64,000 nucleotides of DNA from contig JBIOEA010000011.1 in assembly GCA_044445605.1 (NCBI GenBank), forward strand, positions 1 through 64,000, written 5' to 3'. How positions within the stretch are numbered: position 1 is the first letter of the stretch; the number at the start of each line of letters is the position of its first letter. The notes beneath the pieces are model-generated. The model worked only from the letters and a program-made list of their open reading frames with translations, was not told the DNA's origin and did not search any database. This stretch comes from CAWKDC01 sp044445605 (lineage in GTDB: Bacteria; Pseudomonadota; Gammaproteobacteria; JABCZS01). Of this stretch, positions 52,609 through 61,247 are shown one piece after another. A program made the translations under genes and the position numbers.

Positions 52609-53014
52609 AAGCTGCCTTAATCGCTTTTAACTCCTGCCATAATTGGCGTTTGGCAGAGTCATTGTGTTGCAATTCGTTTAACGGCATCGTTTCTACCGAG
52701 CCCTTAGGTAAGGATACAGTTAGTCCACGTCCAAATGCAACCACTTTTGCCGATGGGCTCACTTCGGGTAACCTCAACGGGAGCGTCTCAGAATAGCAAA
52801 TCGCCATCTCTTCCTCAGGTAACCCCACTGCGACCATGATTTTTTTTAACAGTTGATGCTCAGGAGAAGACCAGTCAAGCGTTGAGGATTGGAGGAGAAA
52901 TACAAGTTTAATGGGCGCTTCATCTGACGAGGGCGAAAGATGTTTCGGCCCTACAGGTACATATGCAACAATACCCATTTGTTTTAAGTACTGCGCACGC
53001 ACCGCGGGAGTCAT
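52598..53014 (-). CDS. holD: DNA polymerase III psi subunit (HolD)
   Basis: The 138-residue protein matches HolD in size and pattern: an N-terminal tip RAQYLKQMGI like LQQLGI of Escherichia coli, the fold start IKLVFLLQSS, and a C-terminal helix SAKRQLWQELKAIKAAYG. Psi joins chi and the clamp loader in the replisome. Residues 21-31 (VGPKHLSPSSD) are coded by a palindromic element inserted between the N-terminal peptide and the domain. The start ATG overlaps the sspB stop by one base. The call rests on pattern and the neighbour rimI, as the family is weakly conserved. Confidence 0.8.
   Translation of the reverse strand: MTPAVRAQYLKQMGIVAYVPVGPKHLSPSSDEAPIKLVFLLQSSTLDWSSPEHQLLKKIMVAVGLPEEEMAICYSETLPLRLPEVSPSAKVVAFGRGLTVSLPKGSVETMPLNELQHNDSAKRQLWQELKAIKAAYGH
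52931..52951 (-). repeat. Palindromic element copy 8, inside holD
   Basis: GGGCGAAAGATGTTTCGGCCC is read in frame in holD as VGPKHLSPSS, the same frame as in sucB. One extra base breaks the perfect arms. Confidence 0.85.
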
Positions 53015-53454
53015 CAGGATTTAACCAAAGTTAATGTAGGGCCGCCCTTCCCCTTACCACCATTGCCGCCACCATCACTCGGTAACCCATCTTCTAGACG
53101 CTCAAGCGCTTCAATCGTGGTCGGGAATGTCATATCACCTAAATCATCAGGATCAAAAAAGTATCCTTCATTTGTATCGCTCGTGTAAATACCCAATACG
53201 GCAGATACAGGAACAACACAATCAAAATAGCCACGTGCAAACCGAGCACTGAAACGAATTAACCATTGCCCCATGTGCAATTTATCAACCGCATTTGGAT
53301 CAATGTTTAAAACAATGTTGCCATCCACAATATGCTCTTTCGGCACCTGCACGCAAGGCTGCGTTGCATCTACCAAAACGTAAGGGACTTTACCGTTTGC
53401 GACGATCCATTCATGAACAGCACGTAACAAATATGGGCGCTTTGGTGTCATCAT
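53014..53454 (-). CDS. sspB: Stringent starvation protein B, ClpXP adaptor
   Basis: The 146-residue adaptor hands ssrA-tagged proteins to ClpXP. The substrate-binding domain starts MMTPKRPYLLRAVHEWIVAN and contains HIVDGNIVLNIDPNAV, FSARFARGYFDCVVPVSAVLGIYT. A flexible Gly-rich tail ends in PTLTLVKS, like the ClpX-binding tail of Escherichia coli. ATG 53454 overlaps the sspA stop (ATGA), so translation is coupled. ClpX and ClpP are coded in the same window. Confidence 0.95.
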   Translation of the reverse strand: MMTPKRPYLLRAVHEWIVANGKVPYVLVDATQPCVQVPKEHIVDGNIVLNIDPNAVDKLHMGQWLIRFSARFARGYFDCVVPVSAVLGIYTSDTNEGYFFDPDDLGDMTFPTTIEALERLEDGLPSDGGGNGGKGKGGPTLTLVKS

Positions 53455-54095
53455 ACCGTTACCTTCGCGGGCAGATATATTGCTCTTTCTTGCGGAGTCA
53501 GGCTTTGCTTGAAGAAAGTCATCGCAAATATCTTCTTCGCGTACTCGACCAGTGGACCTGCAGTTGGGGGTAAAGAAATCCCTAATACCGGCAAACGCCA
53601 CAATATCGCAGCCAACATGCAGTCGGCATACGTCAACGATTCAGCCGCCATGAAGCCTGATTTATGAATGTGCGGAATCAATGAAATGAGCCCGTCAGAC
53701 AGACTCTTAGCAACAGATGCTTTTTCTACTTCGTCACGCACTTCTAAATGTGCAATCCGTGCCAACCAGTCACGGTCAATCCGGTAGCATAAGCTACGGA
53801 TCGTCGCACGTGAACCCGGTGCTTGGGGTAACAAGCTTGGCGCCGGATAACGCTCTTCAATGTATTCAAAAATAGTTCGCCAATCATAGAGAGCAACATC
53901 TCTGTCGATCCAGGTCGGCAAACTGCCGTACGGATTCATCCCAAACAAAACTTCAGGATTATCCCTTGAAACAGAACGAAACTCTACCTGTATGCCTTTA
54001 TAGGCGATAGCCATCCGACAGCAATGACTTTTAATGTCGCTGACATCAGTGACGTCATAATACAACGTATTTTGGTTATGAACTGTGCTTGACAT
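53451..54095 (-). CDS. sspA: Stringent starvation protein A (GST fold)
   Basis: The 214-residue protein has the glutathione-S-transferase fold of SspA, an RNA polymerase-associated regulator. Seen are SHCCRMAIAYKGI, NPYGSLPTWIDRDVALYD, IFEYIEERYPAPSLLP and ESLTYADCMLAAILWRLP. ATG 54095 is chosen (MSSTVHNQ); ATG 54110 is an alternative, and neither has a strong ribosome binding site. It is in the usual petABC-sspA-sspB order. Confidence 0.92.
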   Translation of the reverse strand: MSSTVHNQNTLYYDVTDVSDIKSHCCRMAIAYKGIQVEFRSVSRDNPEVLFGMNPYGSLPTWIDRDVALYDWRTIFEYIEERYPAPSLLPQAPGSRATIRSLCYRIDRDWLARIAHLEVRDEVEKASVAKSLSDGLISLIPHIHKSGFMAAESLTYADCMLAAILWRLPVLGISLPPTAGPLVEYAKKIFAMTFFKQSLTPQERAIYLPAKVTV

Positions 54096-54122
54096 GATTT
54101 TCTCAAACATTCAAAAACAAAC

Positions 54123-54884
54123 TCACTCTACATCTTTCCAATACTCACGCTTTAAAAGATAAGCAAAAAGTGTGAATATTACCAAGAACAACAAAACAAT
54201 TACCCCAGCACGTTCGCGTTCTATCTTCTTAGGATCAGCCGCAAAACTTAAAAAGTTCACCAAATCGTAGGTGACCTGCTGGAATTCCTGAGGCGTTAAC
54301 GCCCCTTTTTCCACTAACTCAAAACCTTCAATCACTTGAATAGGCCGCTTGTCTGCATCAAAGCCTACTGTTTTATAGATAGGCTGCTGCAATCCTTGCA
54401 AATTTGCCAACACGTTGGGCATCGCGACTTGTGGGTAAACAGCATTGTTAACACCAAAAGGACGCTTTGGATCAGGATAGAACGACAATAGATAATTGTA
54501 GACCCATTCCGAACCACGTGACTTTGTTTCCAACGTTAAATCAGGTACCTTTGTGCCAAACCAAGCTTTCGCCATTTTTGGATCCATCGCCGTGCCCATC
54601 AGAGCACCCACGTTGTCAGATGTAAACATCAAATTCGACTTGACTATCGCTGCATTCACTTCGCCTTTCGCATCGGTAATACCAATGCCATTAGCCATTT
54701 GTGAATAACGCATGTACCGTAACCCATGGCAACCGCTGCAATAGTTCATGTAATACTTTGCGCCACGCTGCAAGGAGGCCTGATCATGTGGATTCATCTT
54801 GGGTGTGTGATACACAAAATGAACATCCCCAGAAGCCGCTGCCACGAAAGGCAATAAACACAGTGCTAATAATCCTTTTCTCAT
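54123..54884 (-). CDS. petC: Cytochrome c1 of the bc1 complex
   Basis: The 253-residue subunit carries electrons from the Rieske protein to soluble cytochrome c. A signal peptide (MRKGLLALCLLPFVAAASG) leads to the haem-binding CSGCHGLRYMRYS. The distal Met ligand is likely in the AMDPKMAKAWFG or downstream MPNV region. A C-terminal membrane helix (AGVIVLLFLVIFTLFAYLL) anchors it. Its start overlaps the petB stop by 4 bp. Confidence 0.95.
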   Translation of the reverse strand: MRKGLLALCLLPFVAAASGDVHFVYHTPKMNPHDQASLQRGAKYYMNYCSGCHGLRYMRYSQMANGIGITDAKGEVNAAIVKSNLMFTSDNVGALMGTAMDPKMAKAWFGTKVPDLTLETKSRGSEWVYNYLLSFYPDPKRPFGVNNAVYPQVAMPNVLANLQGLQQPIYKTVGFDADKRPIQVIEGFELVEKGALTPQEFQQVTYDLVNFLSFAADPKKIERERAGVIVLLFLVIFTLFAYLLKREYWKDVE

Positions 54885-56104
54885 TCGCTGATCCTCTCTG
54901 GCACTGGCTTAGTCTTATCCATTTTGCTGTAAATGGGCATCAACAAGAAGAATGCAAAGTAGCCCAACGTAAACAACTGCGAGAAAACCGCTTTCACAGG
55001 TGTTGGAGGCAACCCGCCCAAATAGCCTAAGCCTAAAAAGCACACCACAAACATCGCCAAGAAGCCTTTATATAGCCAACCTTTATAGCGAATAGAGCGT
55101 ACACCACTGCGATCCAACCAAGGCAATACAAACAAGACTGCCAATGAAGCCCCCATCGCGGTCACACCTAACAATTTGTCAGGAATAGCACGCAAAATCG
55201 AGTAGAAAGGCGTCATGTACCAAACAGGTGCAATATGCTCAGGTGTTACCAATGGATCTGCTGGGATAAAGTTCGGGTGTTCGATGAAGTACCCGCCCAT
55301 GTCAGGCACAAAGAACAGTACCGCACAGAAAGCAATCAAAAACACACCGACACCCACGAGATCTTTGACCGTATAGTAAGGATGAAACGGAATACCATCT
55401 AAAGGTTTGCCATTCTCATCTTTAAACTTTTTGATCTCGGCGCCATCAGGATTGTTCGAACCCACTTCGTGCAGCGCAACTAAGTGAATCAAGACAATAC
55501 CCAATAATACGATTGGCAATGCAACCACATGCAACGCGAAGAAGCGGTTCAATGTTGCGCCCGAGATATTGTAGTCACCACGGATCAACAAGACCAAGGA
55601 ATCCCCGATTTTAGGAATCGCACCAAATAACGATGTGATCACTTGTGCACCCCAGAAGGACATTTGCCCCCAAGGTAATAAGTAACCCAAGAATGCTTCT
55701 GCCATCAGGGTTAGGAAAATTCCCATTCCCAACAACCAGACTAATTCACGTGGACGTTGGTACGAACCGTACAATAAACCACGGAACATGTGCAAATAGA
55801 CCACGAGGAAAAAGGCAGACGCCCCTGTCGTGTGTGCATACCGTATGATATCGCCATAAGGCACATCGCGCATGATGTATTCAACCGATGCAAACGCATC
55901 TGCATCCGTTGGCACGTAATTCATGGCCAACCAAATACCGGAGACGAGCTGCAGCGCCAATACAAACATGGCCAACGACCCGAAGTAATACCAAATATTG
56001 AAATTTTTCGGCGCATAATACTCAGATAAATGTTTACGATAAAACTCTGTTACTGGTAAACGCTCATCTATCCATTTCATCAACGCGCTTCCTGGCTTAC
56101 TCAT
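54881..56104 (-). CDS. petB: Cytochrome b of the bc1 complex
   Basis: The 407-residue membrane subunit holds two b haems and the quinone sites. Haem ligand His pairs are in RYAHTTGASAFFLVVYLHMFRG, split, and FALHVVALPIVLLGIVLIHLVALHEVG. The Qo motif PEHI (VTPEHIAPVWYM) is present. About nine membrane helices fit the full-length type with fused b and subunit IV. It overlaps petA and petC by 4 bp each. Confidence 0.97.
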   Translation of the reverse strand: MSKPGSALMKWIDERLPVTEFYRKHLSEYYAPKNFNIWYYFGSLAMFVLALQLVSGIWLAMNYVPTDADAFASVEYIMRDVPYGDIIRYAHTTGASAFFLVVYLHMFRGLLYGSYQRPRELVWLLGMGIFLTLMAEAFLGYLLPWGQMSFWGAQVITSLFGAIPKIGDSLVLLIRGDYNISGATLNRFFALHVVALPIVLLGIVLIHLVALHEVGSNNPDGAEIKKFKDENGKPLDGIPFHPYYTVKDLVGVGVFLIAFCAVLFFVPDMGGYFIEHPNFIPADPLVTPEHIAPVWYMTPFYSILRAIPDKLLGVTAMGASLAVLFVLPWLDRSGVRSIRYKGWLYKGFLAMFVVCFLGLGYLGGLPPTPVKAVFSQLFTLGYFAFFLLMPIYSKMDKTKPVPERISE

Positions 56105-56691
56105 GCCGCGCCTCCGTCTTTACCTATTAACACCACAGTGTCACTCACAAAGTGGTACGGGGGAATTTCCAAATTCATCGGAGCAGGCACGCCTTTAAAT
56201 ACGCGACCCGCTAAGTCAAATTGAGAACCATGGCAAGGACAATAAAATCCACCTGGCCAATCAACTGCTAATGAACCGGGATCTGGACGATAGGTCGGTA
56301 CACAACCTAAATGCGTACAAATACCGACCGCAACCAAATATTCTGGTTTGATAGAACGGGTTATATTCTGACAGTACGTAGGCTGCTGTGTCGCGACCAA
56401 CGAATCTGGATCGCGCAAACGGCTTTTCAGCGTTGGCAAAACATCGAGCATCGCTTGTGTGCGACGGACTATCCAGACAGGTTTGGAACGCCACTCAACC
56501 GTGACTTGTTGGCCTTCTTCGATCTTAGAGATATCGACTTCAACCGGGGCACCCGCTGCTTGTGCGCGAGCACTTGGTTCCCAGGAACCAACTAAAGGAA
56601 CAGCCATATAAGCTGCTCCGATACCACCGATCACCGTCGTAGCAGCCGTCAGAAAACGACGGCGGCTTTGATTCACCCCATGTTCGCTCAT
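56101..56691 (-). CDS. petA: Rieske iron-sulphur subunit of the bc1 complex
   Basis: The 196-residue protein has a twin-arginine type N-terminus (SRRRFLTAATTVIGG) that also anchors it. The [2Fe-2S] motifs are CTHLGC and CPCHGS. ATG 56691 with GGGAG upstream is chosen; an ATG at 56709 is possible. It is the first gene of petABC and follows rpsI. Confidence 0.96.
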   Translation of the reverse strand: MSEHGVNQSRRRFLTAATTVIGGIGAAYMAVPLVGSWEPSARAQAAGAPVEVDISKIEEGQQVTVEWRSKPVWIVRRTQAMLDVLPTLKSRLRDPDSLVATQQPTYCQNITRSIKPEYLVAVGICTHLGCVPTYRPDPGSLAVDWPGGFYCPCHGSQFDLAGRVFKGVPAPMNLEIPPYHFVSDTVVLIGKDGGAA

Positions 56692-56733
56692 ATTGGGTCT
56701 CCCAATCATTGGAAAAAAGCGTGGGCAGTAATC

Positions 56734-57186
56734 TTAACGCTTGGAGAACTGCTTGGAACGACGTGCTTTTGGCTTACCGACTTTCTTACGTTCAACTTTA
56801 CGTGAATCGCGGGTCAGCATGCCTGCCGTACGGAGGATACGCTTGAAGCCCATCACGCCTTCGTTCATCACGCCATCAACTTCTTCAGCTGCACTGCCTT
56901 CGACTGCTTTATCAAAAACAACCAATGCACGTGCTAAACCGTGACGAATCGCGCCAGCTTGACCTGTGCATCCGCCGCCTTTAACGGTGATCAATACATC
57001 GAAACCTTCGAGCATGTCTACCGCCGCTAGGGGGGACAATGCGGTTTGAATGTCTGTTCCACGCGTGAAATACGCGCTAACGTCTTTATAATTAACGGTG
57101 ACACGGCCTGTGCCTTTCTTTAAAAATACCCGTGCGACCGAGCTTTTACGACGGCCTGTTCCATAACATGTTGCTGCTGCGTTCAT
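56734..57186 (-). CDS. rpsI: 30S ribosomal protein S9, with an internal insertion
   Basis: S9 of the small subunit, identified by YGTGRRKSSVARVFL, GRVTVNYKD, VKGGGCTGQAGAIRHGLARAL and the C-terminal tail KKVGKPKARRSKQFSKR that reaches the P site. At 150 residues it is about 20 longer than the usual 130. The extra residues lie about 94-115 (VEGSAAEEVDGVMNEGVMGF) between the RALVVFD helix and the TRDSR stretch. The reading frame is intact. It follows rplM by 9 bp. Confidence 0.97.
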   Translation of the reverse strand: MNAAATCYGTGRRKSSVARVFLKKGTGRVTVNYKDVSAYFTRGTDIQTALSPLAAVDMLEGFDVLITVKGGGCTGQAGAIRHGLARALVVFDKAVEGSAAEEVDGVMNEGVMGFKRILRTAGMLTRDSRKVERKKVGKPKARRSKQFSKR

Positions 57187-57195
57187 ATGCGACCT

Positions 57196-57636
57196 TTAAG
57201 TTAAACTATCAGTATCAAGAGGAATAGGTTGCTGCGCACTGTGAGGATGCTCAGCTCCTGCGTACACCTTCAGCTTCCTGAACATGTCACGACCCAATGG
57301 GCCTTTTGGTAACATGCCTTTAATCGCCAACTCAATGACGCGTGCGGCATTTTTATCCAAAGCATCTTCAAAAGAAGCTTCTTTAATACCGCCAGGAAAG
57401 CCTGTATGGTGAAAATATTTCTTGTCTGTCGTTTTTTTACCCGTCACTTTAATCTGACTGGCGTTAACAATAATGACAAAATCCCCTGTATCAACATGGG
57501 GAGTGTAGATAGGTTTATGCTTACCACGCAGAATGCCGGCGACACGGGATGCCATGCGGCCGAGAACTTTGTCTTTTGCATCAATTACATACCACGCATG
57601 CTGTACTTCATGCGGCTTAGCGCTAATCGTTTTCAT
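57196..57636 (-). CDS. rplM: 50S ribosomal protein L13
   Basis: L13 of the large subunit, 146 residues, recognised by HAWYVIDAKDKVLGRMAS, GKHKPIYTPHVDTGDFVIIVNA, KYFHHTGFPGG and MLPKGPLGRDMFRKLKVYAG. ATG 57636 with GGAGT upstream is chosen. It is first in the rplM-rpsI pair. Confidence 0.97.
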   Translation of the reverse strand: MKTISAKPHEVQHAWYVIDAKDKVLGRMASRVAGILRGKHKPIYTPHVDTGDFVIIVNASQIKVTGKKTTDKKYFHHTGFPGGIKEASFEDALDKNAARVIELAIKGMLPKGPLGRDMFRKLKVYAGAEHPHSAQQPIPLDTDSLT

Positions 57637-57707
57637 GTATACTCCGAGAATATGCCTCTCCAAAGAAGCGCTATTTTACCCAACTCAACACGGGCTGGCA
57701 ATAGTAC

Positions 57708-58115
57708 TTAGGCAAAAAATCGCTTAAATATTAAAAATGTTGCCAATGAGGCCCCGCCAGAGACGAACCCACCCCATAAGACGTCTACCACCGCTAAAGT
57801 CGTAGACCAGCCCTTTAAGGTAGCCAAGTTCGTCAAATCGTAGGTAGCATACACTAAAACGCCAAAGAATACTCCTTTTATCAACACAGCCCCCGAACTC
57901 GCACCGTTTGCCAGGCTCGGTTCCACGATAAAAGCCACTAAACCCACCGGATATAATAGATACACCAAGGCCGCTGCCCACAAAAGCGGCCTTTCGAGCA
58001 TCAGGCTGCCAAGTTGAGATTGGTAAAAATGCTTCGCAAAAACATTCAGCCAGACCATGTCTAGGCCTAAGTAAAAGAATGCGGCGATGATATACAGTAA
58101 TATGAGATGTTTCAT
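57708..58115 (-). CDS. DUF2177-type small membrane protein
   Basis: The 135-residue protein has four hydrophobic helices (about 3-20, 44-64, 74-95, 110-130). The motifs FFYLGLDMVWLN, KGVFFGVLVYATYDLTNLATLKGW and DVLWGGFVSG are typical of the DUF2177 family of unknown function. ATG 58115 with GGAGG upstream is chosen over longer frames. Confidence 0.82.
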   Translation of the reverse strand: MKHLILLYIIAAFFYLGLDMVWLNVFAKHFYQSQLGSLMLERPLLWAAALVYLLYPVGLVAFIVEPSLANGASSGAVLIKGVFFGVLVYATYDLTNLATLKGWSTTLAVVDVLWGGFVSGGASLATFLIFKRFFA

Positions 58116-58213
58116 AAAAGCCTCCAATAATAGTAGCCCCAGCATGCCCCTCAAACAAAGATATATGGGATTCCGCATTATTTCCGCTTTTTTACTACAC
58201 TTTTATGAATCTG

Positions 58214-58222
58214 TGCTATGTT
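58214..58222 (+). promoter_or_regulatory. Extended -10 promoter of the HU-like gene
   Basis: TGCTATGTT stands 36 nt before ATG 58259, with TAGGAGAT as ribosome binding site in between. No clear -35 is visible. Confidence 0.4.
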
Positions 58223-58258
58223 AAGTACTGTATATGCTCACTTTTAGGAGATCTTCTT

Positions 58259-58750
58259 ATGCCTGCTAAGAAAAAACCCGCTAAATCTGCCGCTCGCAAG
58301 AAAACAGTGAAAAAAGCTGTTAAAAAGCCTGCTGCTAAAAAAACCGCTGCCAAAAAGGTTGTCAAAAAAACAACCAAGAAAGCAGCTGCTCCCCGTAAAG
58401 CTAAAACCGCTAGCATTCAAGTATTGAAAGCTGCACCTGCGGTGAAAAGCCCATTCACGAAAACCGAACTGACCAAAACCATCTCTGATATGACTGGTTT
58501 GAGCAGCAAGGAAGTGAAATCTGTGATGGAAGCTTTGGAAAACGTGATTCATGAACATATCAAATCACGCGGACCACAGTTATTCAGCATGGGTGGCCTT
58601 ATCAAGGTTAAAGTCATTCGCAAACCAGCGACCAAAGCTAGAAAAGGTATCAATCCTTTCACTGGCGAACCTACCACGTTCAAAGCAAAACCTGCTCGCA
58701 ACGTCGTCAAGGTGTTGGCTCTGAAGAAACTGAAAGAAATGGCCAAATAA
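58259..58750 (+). CDS. HU-family DNA-binding protein with histone-H1-like tail
   Basis: The 163-residue protein joins two parts. Residues 1-60 are a Lys/Ala/Pro tail (repeated KKA, KKT, AAKK), like eukaryotic histone H1 tails or bacterial AlgP-type tails. Residues about 63-163 form an HU/IHF domain (FTKTELTKTISDMTGL, FSMGGLIKVKVIRKPA, RKGINPFTGEPTTFKAKPARN). It should bind and bend DNA non-specifically in the nucleoid; the tail should add strong charge-based DNA binding. ATG 58259 with GGAG upstream is chosen. A good terminator follows. Confidence 0.9.
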   Translation: MPAKKKPAKSAARKKTVKKAVKKPAAKKTAAKKVVKKTTKKAAAPRKAKTASIQVLKAAPAVKSPFTKTELTKTISDMTGLSSKEVKSVMEALENVIHEHIKSRGPQLFSMGGLIKVKVIRKPATKARKGINPFTGEPTTFKAKPARNVVKVLALKKLKEMAK

Positions 58751-58770
58751 TTCTATTTGGGCTATTTCAA

Positions 58771-58798
58771 AAGGGCGGACTCAGGTTCGCCCTTTTTT
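58771..58798 (+). terminator. Rho-independent terminator of the HU-like gene
   Basis: AAGGGCG (58771-58777) pairs with CGCCCTT (58788-58794) around a 10-nt loop and runs into six T. It lies 20 bp after the stop codon. Confidence 0.85.
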
Positions 58799-58850
58799 AT
58801 TGCTCCGCATTTAGGGTTCCCGCGAGGAGAAAAAAGGATATAATAAGCCG

Positions 58851-59489
58851 ATGAAAACGTTACCACCGTCGATTATCATTCCAGGACCCGTGGGGCAACT
58901 CGAAGCCCTACTGGATATCCCTGCGCACCCAACAGACCATGCCGTGGTGATTTGCCACCCCCATCCGCTTTATGGTGGGACAATGCACAACAAAGTGATC
59001 ACCATGTTGGCGAAGGTATGCACAGAACTGGGCGCGATGCATTTGCGTTTCAATTATCGCGGCGTCGGGGCATCTGAAGGCGAATACGGGCATCTTGAAG
59101 GTGAAGTGGCTGATGCGCTCGCCGCGATTGATTGGCTGGCGGCACATCACCCTTATCAAAAACTCTGGTTATTTGGGTTTTCATTCGGGTCGTACATTGC
59201 TGCACGGGCATCGATTGTTCGGCCTTGCGAGCAATTACTCACCGTGGCTCCTGCGGTGCAACATGCGCAGTTTGATGCGTTGCCGACGATCACTTGCCCA
59301 TGGACGATCATTCAAGGCGAAGAGGATGAAATTGTTCCGACGCCCCTGGTAGTCGAGTTTGCACATAGCCGCGCTGAAAAACCAACATTATTACTGCTGC
59401 CTGAATGCGGTCATTTTTTTCATGGTCATTTAACGCTACTAAAAGAAACATTATTAGCGCACTTTCAACCACGCATACTTGACGAATAG
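58851..59489 (+). CDS. Alpha/beta hydrolase (COG2945-type)
   Basis: The 212-residue protein shows the fold of predicted small alpha/beta hydrolases: CHPHPLYGGTMHNKV near the start, FNYRGVGASEGEYGH, nucleophile elbow GFSFGSYIA (Ser near 112), acid in GEEDEIVPTP and His in GCGHFFHG-type ECGHFFHGH. The substrate is unknown. It is followed 45 bp later by the zapG-like gene. Confidence 0.87.
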   Translation: MKTLPPSIIIPGPVGQLEALLDIPAHPTDHAVVICHPHPLYGGTMHNKVITMLAKVCTELGAMHLRFNYRGVGASEGEYGHLEGEVADALAAIDWLAAHHPYQKLWLFGFSFGSYIAARASIVRPCEQLLTVAPAVQHAQFDALPTITCPWTIIQGEEDEIVPTPLVVEFAHSRAEKPTLLLLPECGHFFHGHLTLLKETLLAHFQPRILDE

Positions 59490-59534
59490 CGCGCCATTGC
59501 TCATGCTTATCGAAACACATAAGGAGATGACAGC

Positions 59535-59897
59535 ATGATAATGTACCTATGTCTATTAGCGGGCCTTGTGATCGGCTACGGCGTTGCCTACATGGCTTAC
59601 TCAAACAGCCCCGCACGCAAAGCACTGGAAGAAGCTTTGGCACAAAAACAACGCGAACTGACGGACTACCAAAACCAAGTGATTGCACATTTCCAGAAAA
59701 CGTCAGAATTGGTAGAAGCGCTTCATGCCCACCATAACAATATCCTTGACCACCTGTGCGAAGGGGCTAAATCGCTGCGCCCCCAAACAGTGGTAGAGAG
59801 CATCATCGACCCCGCGGCCCCCACTGGCGGAGCTGCCCCAAAGGACTACTGGATCACGAATGATCCGACGAATGTTGCCGTGGCCCGAGACAGTTAG
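59535..59897 (+). CDS. ZapG/YhcB-type (DUF1043) membrane protein
   Basis: The 120-residue protein has an N-terminal membrane helix (MYLCLLAGLVIGYGVAYMAY) and a coiled-coil cytoplasmic part (ALEEALAQKQRELTDYQNQVIAHFQKTSELVE), the YhcB arrangement. In enterobacteria this family links cell division and envelope growth. AAGGAGAT precedes the ATG. It stands upstream of murA, in keeping with an envelope role. Confidence 0.82.
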   Translation: MIMYLCLLAGLVIGYGVAYMAYSNSPARKALEEALAQKQRELTDYQNQVIAHFQKTSELVEALHAHHNNILDHLCEGAKSLRPQTVVESIIDPAAPTGGAAPKDYWITNDPTNVAVARDS

Positions 59898-59948
59898 CCA
59901 ATCCTCGGGTATAATCTCTCTCATCATATATATAGTTGAGAGTGGCAG

Positions 59949-61226
59949 ATGGAAAAATTATTAATCACGGGTGGGCGCACGCTCTCCGGGCAAGTCCGTA
60001 TTTCAGGTGCTAAGAATTCTGCTCTCCCTATCCTGGCGGCCACCCTCCTGACCGATGAGCCTGTCACCCTCAGCAACGTTCCTCATTTGCGTGATATCAC
60101 CACGACCATTCAGCTGCTTGGCCGCATGGGTGTCGATGTCGTGATGGGCGACCACATGACCCTCACCGTCCATGCCACCAACCTGACGCAATTGGTAGCT
60201 CCTTATGAGCTGGTCAGAACGATGCGTTCATCGATTTTAGTCCTGGGCCCCCTGTTAGCTCGATTTGGTGAAGCGGAAGTGTCTCTTCCTGGTGGTTGTG
60301 CGATTGGCACACGGCCTGTTGATCTACATCTCACCGCACTCGAAGCACTGGGAGCCACCATTACTGTCGAAAATGGATACATCAAGGCCAAATCCAATGG
60401 GCGGCTCAAAGGCGCACACATCACGTTCCCGAAGGTAACGGTCACTGGCACTGAAAACATCATGATGGCAGCCTGTCTCGCGAAAGGCGTCACTGTCTTG
60501 GAAAATGCTGCCTGTGAACCCGAGGTCACTGACCTGGCCAACTGCTTGATAGCGATGGGGGCCCATATTCACGGGGTTGGCACAACCCGTCTTGAGATTG
60601 AAGGTGTTGAGTCTTTACATGGAACAACCTATCGGGTTATCCCCGACCGCATTGAAACGGCCACCTTTTTGACAGCGGCAGCCATGACGATGGGCGATGT
60701 CACGACCAAATACACTGATCCTAGCCTGCTTGAAATTGTCCTTGAGAAGCTCGCTGAAACTGGGGCCGATATCACTACGACCGCCGACAGCATCCGCCTG
60801 AACATGCATGGCAATCGCCCTAAAGCGGTTAGCCTGGTCACGGCCCCCTACCCTCTCTTCCCCACAGATATGCAAGCCCAGTTCACGGCCATGAATGCCG
60901 TTGCCCACGGCCGCAGTGAAGTCGTTGAAACGATTTTCGAAAACCGCTTTATGCATATTGCCGAATTGGCGCGTATGGGCGCGAATGTGCTTCAACAGGG
61001 TAATACCGTGATTTGTGAGGGTATCCCACGCCTCACAGGCGCCCAAGTCATGGCGACTGATCTACGGGCCTCTGCCAGCTTAGTCTTGGCTGCCCTCGTG
61101 GCCGATGGCACCACGACCGTCGACAGAATCTACCATATCGACCGTGGCTATGAATTCATCGAAGAGAAACTACAAGGCTTAGGCGCGGATATCCGCCGCA
61201 TCGGTAATATCAAAGACGATGATTGA
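59949..61226 (+). CDS. murA: UDP-N-acetylglucosamine 1-carboxyvinyltransferase
   Basis: The 425-residue enzyme adds enolpyruvate to UDP-GlcNAc, the first committed step of peptidoglycan synthesis. Seen are ISGAKNSALPILAATLL with the catalytic Lys, RTMRSSILVLGPLLARFG and SLPGGCAIGTRPVDLH, in which the active-site Cys is kept (the residue hit by fosfomycin). The end YHIDRGYEFIEEKLQGLGADI is typical. Length is normal. Confidence 0.97.
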   Translation: MEKLLITGGRTLSGQVRISGAKNSALPILAATLLTDEPVTLSNVPHLRDITTTIQLLGRMGVDVVMGDHMTLTVHATNLTQLVAPYELVRTMRSSILVLGPLLARFGEAEVSLPGGCAIGTRPVDLHLTALEALGATITVENGYIKAKSNGRLKGAHITFPKVTVTGTENIMMAACLAKGVTVLENAACEPEVTDLANCLIAMGAHIHGVGTTRLEIEGVESLHGTTYRVIPDRIETATFLTAAAMTMGDVTTKYTDPSLLEIVLEKLAETGADITTTADSIRLNMHGNRPKAVSLVTAPYPLFPTDMQAQFTAMNAVAHGRSEVVETIFENRFMHIAELARMGANVLQQGNTVICEGIPRLTGAQVMATDLRASASLVLAALVADGTTTVDRIYHIDRGYEFIEEKLQGLGADIRRIGNIKDDD

Positions 61227-61247
61227 TATTGAGAAAAGCTCACCCGA

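Noticed and set aside
58205..58258. Eighteen-codon upstream extension of the HU-like protein
   Set aside because: The extension contains the likely promoter, and a good GGAG site precedes ATG 58259.
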